Origin: Streptomyces sp. KL109B
GTDB taxonomy: Bacteria; Actinomycetota; Actinomycetes; Streptomycetales; Streptomycetaceae
Length of the DNA: 64,000 nucleotides
Reading direction: 5' to 3'
Assembly: GCF_030766935.1 (NCBI RefSeq)
Contig: NZ_JASERL010000003.1
Location: 620,001-684,000, forward strand
In this document: positions 51,976 through 60,050 of the stretch, in pieces
Layout of the letters: each line of letters begins with the position of its first letter
Numbering within the stretch: position 1 is the stretch's first letter
Program-made: the position numbers and the translations under genes
The notes under the pieces: model-generated
Database searches by the model: none
What the model saw: the letters and a program-made list of their open reading frames with translations, nothing else
What the model was told of the DNA's origin: nothing

Positions 51976-52326
51976 TCAGTCCCCCTGGGACCAGGCCGCG
52001 CACGGCAGTGAGAGGTAGATGCCGAAGTCGTCGAGGCCGGTCGTGGTGTGGAGGGAGGCGTGCAGGGTGTCCACGCGGTCTTGGCGGTTGGCCTGTCGGG
52101 TGGGGGTCCACTTCGACTTGATCTCGATGACCACGGGGAGGCCGCAGCGGTCCAGGGGGCTCTGCGGGCGGAAGCGGATCTCGACGTCGCCGGGTTGGAG
52201 GTCGCCGTCGTACGGCTCCTCGGGGCATTCGACGGCCAGGGACACCAAGTGGGGGAGTACGGAGCGGAGTTCGCGCAGTTGGGGTTCGGGGACCGAGGGG
52301 GCGTAGGTCACTTCGACGAGAGGCAT
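51976..52326 (-). CDS. Tautomerase-like hypothetical protein
   Basis: A 116-residue protein starting MPLVEVTYAPSVPEPQLREL. Pro2 followed by a beta strand, as here, is the hallmark of the 4-oxalocrotonate tautomerase superfamily, where it acts as the catalytic base after Met removal. The rest (VEIRFRPQSPLD, VVIEIKSKWTPTRQANRQDR) fits a single beta-alpha-beta plus extension. The assignment is tentative. It is divergent from the MmyB-type regulator with only 36 bases between starts. Confidence 0.55.
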   Translation of the reverse strand: MPLVEVTYAPSVPEPQLRELRSVLPHLVSLAVECPEEPYDGDLQPGDVEIRFRPQSPLDRCGLPVVIEIKSKWTPTRQANRQDRVDTLHASLHTTTGLDDFGIYLSLPCAAWSQGD

Positions 52327-52350
52327 TCACGGCACGTTACCGGGGGCTTC

Positions 52351-52362
52351 TAGCATGGCCCG
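52351..52362 (+). promoter_or_regulatory. -10 box of leaderless MmyB-type gene
   Basis: TAGCAT at 52351-52356 lies six bases before ATG 52363. No ribosome site is present. TTCACG at 52326-52331 is a weak -35 candidate that overlaps the divergent start codon. Confidence 0.45.
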
Positions 52363-53247
52363 ATGGATGTCTCACGGCTTCCCGCGGAGGCGCGGCAGCG
52401 GCGTAGTGCGGAGGTGCGGGCGTTTCTGCGTTCGCGGCGGGCGAGGGTCACGCCGGAGGACGTGGGGATGGCGGCCGGGAAGGGGCGGCGTACGCCGGGG
52501 CTGCGGCGCGAGGAGGTCGCCGTGCTCGCCGGGGTCGGGGTGTCCTGGTACACGTGGCTGGAGCAGGGGCGGGACATCAATGTGTCGCCGGAGGTGCTGG
52601 ACGCCGTCGGGCGGGTGCTGCGGCTGGACGCGGCCGAGCGTGAACACCTGTACCTGTTGGCCGGGTTGAATCCGCCGCGGGCCGTGCCCGTGGACCGGGG
52701 CGGCGGAGCGTCGGCCGGGGTGCGGCGGGTCGTCGACGGGTGGATGCCGCGGCCCGCGTACGTCATCGACCGGCACTGGGAGTTCGTCGCGGCCAATCAC
52801 GCCGCGCGGCTGGTGTTCGGGTACGGGGAGCTGGATCACAGCTGTCTCGTGAGTTTCTTTACGAGTGCCAGGTTCCAGGCCTCGTTGGTGGGGTGGGAGG
52901 ACGCGGCGCGGCAGATCGTCGGGCAGTTCCGCGCGGACGCGGCGCGGTACCCCGACGACGAGGAGTTCGGGCGGATCGCGGACGACATGTGCGCCGCGAG
53001 CCCGGCCTTCGCCACCGTCTGGGCGGAGCATCCCGTGGGCTCCGCGAGCGAGGGCGTGAAGTCGCTGGTCCATCCCGAGGCCGGCGAGTTGTCGTTCGAG
53101 TACGTGACGTTGCCGGTGCCCGATCTGCCGGGCGCGCGGCTGCTGTTGTACAGCCCGTCGGAGGGGACGGGGACCGGGGCGCGGGTGGAGGAGCTGGTGA
53201 GAGGGCGCTGTTCCGGGCCGGTGGTCGGCTCCGCGCTGAACGGGTAG
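52363..53247 (+). CDS. HTH regulator with MmyB-like ligand-binding domain
   Basis: A 294-residue transcriptional regulator. The N-terminal XRE-type HTH reads SAEVRAFLRSRRARVTPEDV, then TPGLRREEVAVLAGVGVSWY and TWLEQGRDINVSPEVLDAVG. The C-terminal MmyB-like PAS-type domain (about 125-285) has RPAYVIDRHWEFVAANHAAR and EAGELSFEYVTLPVPDLPGA. Members often control a divergent or adjacent SDR or transporter. The SDR-MFS pair starting 92 bases downstream is a candidate target. Confidence 0.92.
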   Translation: MDVSRLPAEARQRRSAEVRAFLRSRRARVTPEDVGMAAGKGRRTPGLRREEVAVLAGVGVSWYTWLEQGRDINVSPEVLDAVGRVLRLDAAEREHLYLLAGLNPPRAVPVDRGGGASAGVRRVVDGWMPRPAYVIDRHWEFVAANHAARLVFGYGELDHSCLVSFFTSARFQASLVGWEDAARQIVGQFRADAARYPDDEEFGRIADDMCAASPAFATVWAEHPVGSASEGVKSLVHPEAGELSFEYVTLPVPDLPGARLLLYSPSEGTGTGARVEELVRGRCSGPVVGSALNG

Positions 53248-53339
53248 CCACGTCACGCCGAGCCCTGGTGGGTGGTGGTGGCAGACCCAGGTTCAGCCGG
53301 CACTGCCGCGCCCGCCCCGGTCGCCACAGGATCGTCGGC

Positions 53340-54098
53340 ATGAAGCGATTCACGAACAAGACGGTTCTGATCACCGGCGGCAGCAGCGGCATGGGGCTCG
53401 CGACCGCGCGGCGGCTGCTCGACGAAGGGGCGTACGTCGCCATCAGCGGCCGCGACCAGGCCCGACTCGACGCGGCGCGCAAGGAGTTGGACGTGGTGGA
53501 CGACCGGGTGCTCGCGGTGCGCGCCGACGTCGCCTCGACGGCCGACCTGGACATGCTGATGCGCCGCGTCGAGACCTGGCGCGGCACGCTGGACGCGGTC
53601 TTCGCCAACGCCGGTGTCGGCGTCTTCAAGCCGAGCGCCGAGATCACCGAGGCCGACTTCGACCACGTCGTGGACACCAACCTCAAGGGCGTGTTCTTCA
53701 CCGTGCAGAAGGCGGTGCCGCTGATGCGCAGCGGTGGCGCCGTCGTCATCAACGCCTCCTGGACCCTGCACCGCGGCCTGCCCGTCGCCTCGCTGTACTC
53801 CGCGACCAAGGCCGCCGCCCACAACCTCGCCCGCACCCTGGGCTCCGACCTGGCCCGCTGCGGCATCCGCGTCAACTCCGTCAGCCCCGGCTACATCGAC
53901 ACCCGGATGTGGCGGGAGAACAACACCGACTCCGGCGCGGAGGCCCGCGACTCCGCCGAGGTCGCCCTCGGTTCCCTCGGCCACCCGGCCGAGATCGCCT
54001 CGGCCGTCGCCTTCCTCGCCTCCGACGACGCCGCCTACATCACCGGGCAGGACCTCGTCGTCGACGGCGGGCTCGTCGGGTCGGTGCCGGCTGCATGA
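53340..54098 (+). CDS. SDR-family oxidoreductase
   Basis: A 252-residue classical SDR. TGGSSGMG at 12-19 binds the cofactor, ANAG is at 89-92, S140 in INASW, and Y153/K157 in YSATKAA form the active site. The C-terminal YITGQDLVVDGG is standard. The family includes quinone and ketone reductases; the substrate is unknown. ATG 53340 is preceded only by a weak CAGG. Its TGA overlaps the ATG of the MFS gene (ATGA), suggesting that a product or detoxified compound is exported. Confidence 0.9.
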   Translation: MKRFTNKTVLITGGSSGMGLATARRLLDEGAYVAISGRDQARLDAARKELDVVDDRVLAVRADVASTADLDMLMRRVETWRGTLDAVFANAGVGVFKPSAEITEADFDHVVDTNLKGVFFTVQKAVPLMRSGGAVVINASWTLHRGLPVASLYSATKAAAHNLARTLGSDLARCGIRVNSVSPGYIDTRMWRENNTDSGAEARDSAEVALGSLGHPAEIASAVAFLASDDAAYITGQDLVVDGGLVGSVPAA

Positions 54099-55738
54099 GT
54101 GCGAGTGCGAGTGCGAGTGCGAGTACGAGTACCAAGACGGGGACCGGTGAGGGTGAAGGCGCGGGTGACGTACGAGATGTACGGGGCGTACGAGGTGTGC
54201 GGCGTGGGGCGGTGGCGGTGGCCGGGGGTGTGCTGCTGGCCCTGCTGATTCTGCCGACTTCCGTGACGGGATCGGGGGTCGCGCTGCCCGCCATCGGGCG
54301 GGAGACCGGGGCGCCGCTGGCCACGTTGCAGTGGGTGGTGCACGGCTACAACCTGGCCTTCGCCAGCTTTCTGCTGGCCTGCGGCTCGTTGGCCGATCTG
54401 TGGGGCAGGCGGCGGGTGTTCGCCGTCGGCGCCGTCGTCTTCACCGCGGCGTCGGCGGTGAGCGCGCTGGCCGAGGACATTCTGGTGCTCGACGCGGCGC
54501 GGGCGCTGGCGGGGCTCGGCGCCGCGGCGCTGCTCACCAGCGGGAGTTCGCTGATCGGGGAGGTCTTCCGGGGCCGGGCGCGGGCGCGGGCGTTCGGCGC
54601 GGTCGGCATCGTGACCGGGGCCGGGCTCGCGCTGGGGGCGCTGGCGGCCGGGGCGGTCACGGACACGTTCGGCTGGCGGGCCTTCTTCTGGCTGCATGCC
54701 GGGCTCATGGTGGTGGTGTGTTGCGCGGTGCCGCTGTTTCCTCGGGGGTGGGAGTCGGCGTCCGGCCGGGCGGGGGTGGACTGGGCCGGGACGGGGGCGT
54801 TCTCCGGCGGGCTCTTCCTGCTGATGCTCGGCACGGTCGAGGGGCCGCAGTGGGGCTGGGGCAGCGGTGGTGTGCTCGGTCTGTTCGGCGGGTCCGCGCT
54901 GCTGCTCGCGGCGTTCGTGGTGGTCGAGCGGCGCGCCCGGCACCCCATGCTGGACCTCGGTCTGCTGCGCAACGGCCGGTTCATGGCGCTGTGCCTGATC
55001 CCCGTCGTGGCCACGCTGTCGTTCGTCATTCTGCTGCCGCTGCTGCCCAACTACCTTCTGGTGGCGGACGGTTATACGTCGCGGGACGCCGGTGGGGTCA
55101 TGCTGTTGATGACGCTGCCGATCCTGGTGACCCCGTTGCTGGCGACGCGGCTGCTGCGGTGGGGTGTGACCCCGCGAGGTGTGTTCGCGCTGAGTCTGCT
55201 GTGCCTGACGGCCGGCGTGGGGTGGCTCGCCGGGGTGCTGGAACCCGGCGTGACCCCGGCGGCCCTGGCCGCTCCGCTGGTCACCTTGGGCGTCGGTCTC
55301 GGGCTGAACTTCGGGCTTGTGGACGGGGCGGTCCTGGAGGCGGTCGAGCCCTCGGCGACCGGAACCGCCGCCGGATTCCTGAACACGATGCGGCTGGGCA
55401 GCGAGGCGCTGGCCATCGCCGCCGCGAGCGCCGCGCTCGTCGATCTCGTACGGAACCGGCTCGCGGACGGGCTGGCGCGGTTCCCCTCGTACGAGGGTGG
55501 CGCAGGCGGCCTCGCCAACAGCCTCGGCGCCGGGGACCTCACCGGCCCCCGGTCGGCGCTGCCCGCCGCCGTGCGCCCCGACTTCACGGACTTCGTGACG
55601 AGCGGCCTGACCGATGCCTGGCGGACGGTGCTGCTGGCGAGCGCGGTCCTGTGTGCGGGGCTCTCGGTGCTGATCTACGTACTCCTGGGCAGGAGTTCGG
55701 CCCCACGCCCGACACGCCCCGCGGCCGACAGCGCCTAG
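54095..55738 (+). CDS. MFS drug exporter (DHA2/14-TMS type)
   Basis: A 547-residue membrane transporter with about 14 hydrophobic segments. After a 36-residue low-complexity start (SASASASASTSTK) come GVLLALLILPTSVTGSGVAL, the D1-type motif LADLWGRRRVF and motif C region GIVTGAGLALGALAAG. It belongs to the proton-drug antiporter group. It overlaps the SDR by four bases. A hexanucleotide GAGTGC repeat lies at the very start of the coding sequence. The stop overlaps the convergent 55735 gene by four bases. Confidence 0.9.
   Translation: MSASASASASTSTKTGTGEGEGAGDVRDVRGVRGVRRGAVAVAGGVLLALLILPTSVTGSGVALPAIGRETGAPLATLQWVVHGYNLAFASFLLACGSLADLWGRRRVFAVGAVVFTAASAVSALAEDILVLDAARALAGLGAAALLTSGSSLIGEVFRGRARARAFGAVGIVTGAGLALGALAAGAVTDTFGWRAFFWLHAGLMVVVCCAVPLFPRGWESASGRAGVDWAGTGAFSGGLFLLMLGTVEGPQWGWGSGGVLGLFGGSALLLAAFVVVERRARHPMLDLGLLRNGRFMALCLIPVVATLSFVILLPLLPNYLLVADGYTSRDAGGVMLLMTLPILVTPLLATRLLRWGVTPRGVFALSLLCLTAGVGWLAGVLEPGVTPAALAAPLVTLGVGLGLNFGLVDGAVLEAVEPSATGTAAGFLNTMRLGSEALAIAAASAALVDLVRNRLADGLARFPSYEGGAGGLANSLGAGDLTGPRSALPAAVRPDFTDFVTSGLTDAWRTVLLASAVLCAGLSVLIYVLLGRSSAPRPTRPAADSA
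54097..54132 (+). repeat. Hexanucleotide microsatellite (GAGTGC)4(GAGTAC)2
   Basis: Four perfect and two variant copies encode alternating Ser-Ala then Ser-Thr at residues 2-13 of the MFS protein. Gain or loss of units keeps the frame. Confidence 0.9.
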
Positions 55739-56148
55739 CGGATCGTGCCGTCCGTCGTGACCAGGGCGACCTGGAGGAGCACGGCGGCCACGCCGAGCGC
55801 CAGGCCCATCCAGGCGCGGGCCTGCCGGGAGGTGTCCTGGCGCAGGGCGGCCAGGGCGAGGACGGCGGCGGTCGGGCCGAGCAGTACGTTGCCCACCATC
55901 AGCCCCACCAGGCCGAGGAGGAAGGCGGCCGCGGCCATGCCGTCGGCGCCCCGGATGCCGACGTGTGCGACGTACCCGCCCGCCGCGGGCGCCGCCGTCC
56001 CGGTTTCGAGGATGCGCTCGCGCACCAGGAAGACGGCCAGCCAGAGGGCGACTCCGGCACCGGCCAGCGCGCCGGTCGAGGCCGGCAGGTGGGTGAGCGG
56101 ACCCACGATGATCTCGATGAGCGCGAACTTCACGAAAAGTATCAGCAT
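55735..56148 (-). CDS. Small polytopic membrane protein
   Basis: A 137-residue hydrophobic protein with four membrane segments, beginning LILFVKFALIEIIVGPLTHL, and containing GADGMAAAAFLLGLVGLMVG and a final MGLALGVAAVLLQVALV. No family recognised. Minus strand, downstream of the PPTase remnant in the same direction, convergent with the MFS gene (4-base overlap of stops). The ATG at 56148 has only weak GGCAGAGAAGGA-like sequence upstream. Confidence 0.65.
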   Translation of the reverse strand: MLILFVKFALIEIIVGPLTHLPASTGALAGAGVALWLAVFLVRERILETGTAAPAAGGYVAHVGIRGADGMAAAAFLLGLVGLMVGNVLLGPTAAVLALAALRQDTSRQARAWMGLALGVAAVLLQVALVTTDGTIR

Positions 56149-56194
56149 GGCTGCCTCGTCATTTCCTTCTCTGCCGGCACCGTCACGACCGTGG

Positions 56195-56462
56195 TCACGC
56201 CCCGAACTCCCCGTTGTGCGTGGCGAGTCGGCGCAGCGCGTGCCGCTCCCGAGGCCCCGCGACGAGATCGTCGACCCGCTCCGGCAGCGGCGCGTGCGCA
56301 GGTGCGTACGGTCGTGAATTCCATGCGGCGGGACTCCGTGGCCCCGGCCACCCAGGGCCGCTCCTGGGGGAGGAGTTCGGCGCGCGGGTCGTCCTCGAAC
56401 GCCTCGGCCATGGCGGCCCGTTCGGGGAGGAGACCGGCGAGCGGGCTGCCCGCCGCCCTCAT
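56195..56462 (-). pseudogene. 4'-phosphopantetheinyl transferase remnant
   Basis: The first frame reads LPERAAMAEAFEDDPRAELL, then RRMEFTTVRTCAR, the N-terminus of Sfp-type PPTases, which activate carrier proteins of polyketide and peptide synthases. It then breaks, and a second frame continues APLPERVDDLVAGPRERHAL, RRLATHN, a segment that normally lies some 60 residues later. The catalytic GSITHC and IGID region in between is deleted, and the C-terminal WDRLLFSAKESVYKAW part is absent. The 268-base span is not a multiple of three. ATG 56462 is eight bases after the thioesterase stop. Confidence 0.8.
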
Positions 56463-56469
56463 CGGGCGG

Positions 56470-57249
56470 TCACGCCGCATCGCTGACATCCGTGGGGAAC
56501 CGCTCCCGTACGCGGCTCAGGACGCGGTCCAACTGCCGTACGAAGTAGAAGTGCCCGCCGTCGAAGGCGTGCTCGCGCACGGGGAAGGTGGTCAACCCGG
56601 CCCAGCCCCGCAGCCGGTCGCCCCCGGTGTGGTGGTCCTGGCGGCCCCGGAGCACGGTGAACGGGACGTTCAGCGGTGGCCGGTGGCGCGGGCGCCGCAG
56701 GCGCAGGGTGTCGACGAGGCGGTAGTCGTTGTGGAGCACCCGCAGGACGAGCGCCCGAATGTCGGGGTCGTCGAGCAGGCGCATCGGGGTGCCGCCGTCG
56801 CGCTCCAGGGCGGCGAGGAGGTCGGCGTCCGTACGAGGGGTCGCCGGGGTGGCGGTCCCCGGTGCCGGGCAGCCGGACACGATCAGCCCGGCGGGCGCGG
56901 TGCCGGCGCCTTCGGCGGTGAGCGCCGCGGCGGTCTCGTAGGCGAGGAGTGCGCCCATGCTGTGGCCGAGCAGGACCGTCGAGGTCCAGGGGCGACCGGT
57001 CGCGGCGGTGGCGGACAGCGCCGAACGCACCTCGTCGACGAGCGCGTCCGGGTCGCTGACCAGGGGGTCCCTGATGCGGTTCTCGCGGCCGGGGTACTGG
57101 ACCGTCTGCACCTCGATCCGCGGGCCGAGGGCGCGGCCCCACGCGCGGTAGAAGGCCGCGCCGCTGCCCGCGTGGGGGAAGACGACGAGGCGGTGGTCCG
57201 CGGTGGGGCGCGGGTGGTGGATCGTCAGGGTGGGGGACGCCGTGGTCAC
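56470..57249 (-). CDS. Type II thioesterase
   Basis: A 259-residue alpha/beta hydrolase of the external thioesterase family that edits misprimed carrier proteins in polyketide and peptide synthases. The nucleophile elbow is GHSMGAL with S97; the acid is probably D205 in RGRQDHH, and H233 in GGHFYF completes the triad. The N-terminal LVVFPHAGSGAAFYRAWG is the oxyanion loop typical of this group. GTG 57249 overlaps the SDR stop in GTGA. Its presence predicts a PKS or NRPS nearby, not yet in the window. Confidence 0.92.
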   Translation of the reverse strand: MTTASPTLTIHHPRPTADHRLVVFPHAGSGAAFYRAWGRALGPRIEVQTVQYPGRENRIRDPLVSDPDALVDEVRSALSATAATGRPWTSTVLLGHSMGALLAYETAAALTAEGAGTAPAGLIVSGCPAPGTATPATPRTDADLLAALERDGGTPMRLLDDPDIRALVLRVLHNDYRLVDTLRLRRPRHRPPLNVPFTVLRGRQDHHTGGDRLRGWAGLTTFPVREHAFDGGHFYFVRQLDRVLSRVRERFPTDVSDAA

Positions 57250-58256
57250 TCGGTGCCGCCGGAGTCCGTCTTCTGGCCGTCGGCGGCGTTCTCGTCGGCA
57301 GCGGCGTTCTGGCTGTCGGCCGCGACGAGTTGGCGGGACTCGTCCCACAGCTCGCGCGCCAGCCGGTCGTCGTGGGAGAGACGGGAGCTCTCGCGCCTGC
57401 GGCGGCCCGAGTAGTAGGCGCCGCTGACCTCGGCGAGTTCGGGGGCCGTGACCATCCAGGCCAGGTCGGTCCCGGACCGCGTCACGGAGCGGGCGCCGGG
57501 CAGCACGCGGACCAGGAGCGGAGCCGTCGCGTGGTAGATCCGCTGGATGGCGCGCGGCCAGTCGCGGTCGAGTCCGGTCTGCGGCATCAGGCCGGGGTCG
57601 AAGGCGTTGACGGTGACGCCGCTGCCGCGTTCGGACAGGCGCCGGGACAGTTCGTACGTCATGTAGAGGTTGGCCAGCTTGGACGTGGCGTAGCGGACGC
57701 GGCCGGCGCGCGGGGACTCGTCGAGCGCGGACCGCTCGGGGTGTGCGAGGGCCTGCGGGTGCTCCCAGCGGGGGGCGGGGAAGCCCATGGACTTGCTGGG
57801 GCCCTGGTGCACTTCGCTGGAGACGAGCACGACGCGGCCCGGCTCCTCGATGTGGTCGAGGAGCAGGTCGACGAGGAGGAAGTGGCCCAAGTGGTTGGTG
57901 GCGAAGGTGAGTTCGTAGCCGTCGGCCGAGCGGCGTACGCCGTTGACGACCTGGATGCCCGCGTTGCAGACGAGGCCGCGCAGCGGCGGCCGGTCGGCGG
58001 CGTCGGACAGCAGGGACTTCACGGCGGTGCGCACCGACTCCAGGTCGGCCATGTCGATCTCCAGGACCTCCAGCGCGGCGTCCGGCGTCACGGCGCGGAT
58101 CCGCTGGGCCGTGGCCTCGCCGCGTTCGACGCTGCGGCAGGCGAGCACCACGTGCAGGCCCGCTGCCGCGAGGGCACCGGCGGCGACCTCGCCGAGCCCG
58201 GCGGAGGCGCCGGTGACGACGACCGTGGAGGAGGGAGAGGGGGAGGGGGAGGGCAT
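57246..58256 (-). CDS. SDR oxidoreductase (protochlorophyllide-reductase-like)
   Basis: A 336-residue long-chain-type SDR. TGASAGLG at 15-22 binds NADP; CNAG, ATNHLGHFLL, VVLVSSEVH, and YATSKLANLY with Tyr/Lys give the active site. The long C-terminus with AFDPGLMPQTGLDR resembles protochlorophyllide oxidoreductase-like and retinol dehydrogenase-like SDRs used as tailoring enzymes. A Gln/Asn/Ala-rich tail ends the protein. ATG 58256 follows AAGGAAG; MPSPSPSPS follows from repetitive DNA. Coupled to the thioesterase. Confidence 0.88.
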   Translation of the reverse strand: MPSPSPSPSSTVVVTGASAGLGEVAAGALAAAGLHVVLACRSVERGEATAQRIRAVTPDAALEVLEIDMADLESVRTAVKSLLSDAADRPPLRGLVCNAGIQVVNGVRRSADGYELTFATNHLGHFLLVDLLLDHIEEPGRVVLVSSEVHQGPSKSMGFPAPRWEHPQALAHPERSALDESPRAGRVRYATSKLANLYMTYELSRRLSERGSGVTVNAFDPGLMPQTGLDRDWPRAIQRIYHATAPLLVRVLPGARSVTRSGTDLAWMVTAPELAEVSGAYYSGRRRRESSRLSHDDRLARELWDESRQLVAADSQNAAADENAADGQKTDSGGTE

Positions 58257-58288
58257 GGGAACTTCCTTAGCGTGGAGGGGGGATGACG

Positions 58289-60004
58289 TCATGATGCGGG
58301 AGCGTTCGGTGCCCGGTGCGACGTGTCGGCCGGCCCTTCACCGGTCGCCCCCTCACCATTCGGCGCCTCTTCACCGGTCCGCTCCCCGCGCGCGCTGACG
58401 TGCAGGTCCCGGGAGCGGATGCACAGGAATCCGATGACCGCGCCGATCGCGGCGAGCGTCCCGCTGGCGAGGAGCACGTCGTCGAGGCCGTCGACGAAGG
58501 CGGCGCGGACGGCGGCCGCGGCCTGGCCCGCCTGGCCGGGAGGCAGCGCGTGCGCGAGTTCGGCGGTCGCGCCGGAGGCGGCGGCGTGGCCCGCCTCCTC
58601 GGCGTGCGAGCCGAGTCGGTGGCCGAGCGGGGAGTCCGTGAACGAGGCGGTGACCCGGGACTGGAACAGGGCGCCGAACGCGGCGATGCCCACGGCGACG
58701 CCCACCTGCTGGAAGGTCTCGCCGATGCCGGAGGCCATCCCGGCCTTGGCGGGTTCCGCGACGCCGATGGAGAGCGAGGCGCGCGGCGGGTTGAACATCC
58801 CCATGCCGATGCCGCTGACGACCATGCTGGGCAGCAGCGCCGTCCAGTCGCTCCCGGCGTCGACCCGGGTCACGAGGAACAGTCCGGCGCTGATGAAGGT
58901 GAGGGAGAGGCCGACGAGCAGGCGCGGCGGCACCGACGTCGTGAGGAACCCGGTCACGGCCGCCGCGAGGAACAGCGTCAGCGTCAGCGGCAGGAACCGT
59001 ACGCCCGTGGACCAGGGGGAGTGCCCGAGCACGTTCTGCATGTACGAGCCCTGGAGGAAGATCGCGGACAGCACCGTGGCGTTGGCGATGAACGCCGCGA
59101 TGGACGTGCCGTTGAACGTGCTGATCCGCAGCAGCGACATGTCGAGCATCGCCGCGTCGCCGCGCCGGCGTTCGAGGAGGGAGAAGACCTCCAGGAGGAC
59201 GACTCCGAGGACGAACATGCCGATGATGCGGGGGCTGGTCCAGCCGTCCGACTCGCCGCGCAGGAACGCCAGGATGATCAGGGTCAGCGCGGCGCTGAAC
59301 GTCGCGAAGCCCGGCCAGTCGATCCCGTACGGCCGCGGGTCGCGGGACTCGCGCAGCCGCCACGCGCCGAGGAGCAGCGCCGCCACCCCGATCGGCACGT
59401 TGACCAGGAAGATCCAGCGCCAGCTGAACGCGCTGGTCAGGGCACCGCCGATGAGCGGTCCGAAGGCGACGGCAAGGCCGGTGACGCCGCCGAAGACGCC
59501 GAAGGCCATGCCGCGGTCGCGGCCCCGGTAGGCGTGGCCGATCATGGCCGGTCCGACGGCGAAGAGCACGGCGGCGCCCGCGCCCTGCACGCCCCGCGCG
59601 ATGTTGAGGGCGAGCACGTCCTGGGCGAGTCCGCAGCCGAGCGAGGCCAGCGTGAAGACGGCGAAGCCCCACTGGAAGATCCGTTTGCGGCCGAGCCGGT
59701 CGGCCAGGGAGCCGCTGGTCAGCAGGAAGACGGCGAGGGTGAGGGCGTAGGCGTCCATCACCCACTGGAGTTCGGAGAAGTCCGCCGACAGTTCCGTACG
59801 GAGCTGGGGGAGCGCGACGTTCACGACCGTCAGGTCGAGCATCAGCATGAAGACCGCGATCGAGGCGATGGCCAGCGTCCATGCGCGGTCGCGGCCGGGC
59901 GGCGGCGGGTCGGGGTCGGGACCGGCCGTCGCGTCGGCATGGTCGCTGTTGTTCGCCTCGCTCAGGGCCGCCTCGTCCGAGCTGGCCGTCTGTACCGGTG
60001 ACAC
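58289..60004 (-). CDS. MFS exporter (EmrB/QacA type)
   Basis: A 571-residue 14-segment drug-proton antiporter. IASIAVFMLMLDLTVVNVAL is segment 1 with the D-x-T-V-V-N-V motif; LADRLGRKRIFQ is motif A; GVTGLAVAFGPLIGGAL is motif C. The hydrophilic C-terminus ends RAPNAPAS. I move the start to GTG 60004, since GGAGG ends six bases before it; GTG 60010 would touch the ribosome site. It probably exports the product of the cluster. It lies between the GMC oxidase and the SDR-thioesterase pair, all leftward with short gaps. Confidence 0.92.
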   Translation of the reverse strand: MSPVQTASSDEAALSEANNSDHADATAGPDPDPPPPGRDRAWTLAIASIAVFMLMLDLTVVNVALPQLRTELSADFSELQWVMDAYALTLAVFLLTSGSLADRLGRKRIFQWGFAVFTLASLGCGLAQDVLALNIARGVQGAGAAVLFAVGPAMIGHAYRGRDRGMAFGVFGGVTGLAVAFGPLIGGALTSAFSWRWIFLVNVPIGVAALLLGAWRLRESRDPRPYGIDWPGFATFSAALTLIILAFLRGESDGWTSPRIIGMFVLGVVLLEVFSLLERRRGDAAMLDMSLLRISTFNGTSIAAFIANATVLSAIFLQGSYMQNVLGHSPWSTGVRFLPLTLTLFLAAAVTGFLTTSVPPRLLVGLSLTFISAGLFLVTRVDAGSDWTALLPSMVVSGIGMGMFNPPRASLSIGVAEPAKAGMASGIGETFQQVGVAVGIAAFGALFQSRVTASFTDSPLGHRLGSHAEEAGHAAASGATAELAHALPPGQAGQAAAAVRAAFVDGLDDVLLASGTLAAIGAVIGFLCIRSRDLHVSARGERTGEEAPNGEGATGEGPADTSHRAPNAPAS

Positions 60005-60050
60005 CTGCACCCTCCGCTGGGGCTTCGTCGACTGTCGTGGGCGGCTGTAG

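Noticed and set aside
58316..60001. 561-residue plus-strand open frame opposite the MFS exporter
   Set aside because: Hydrophilic Arg/Glu/Gly-rich mirror of a transporter gene with clear MFS motifs on the minus strand.
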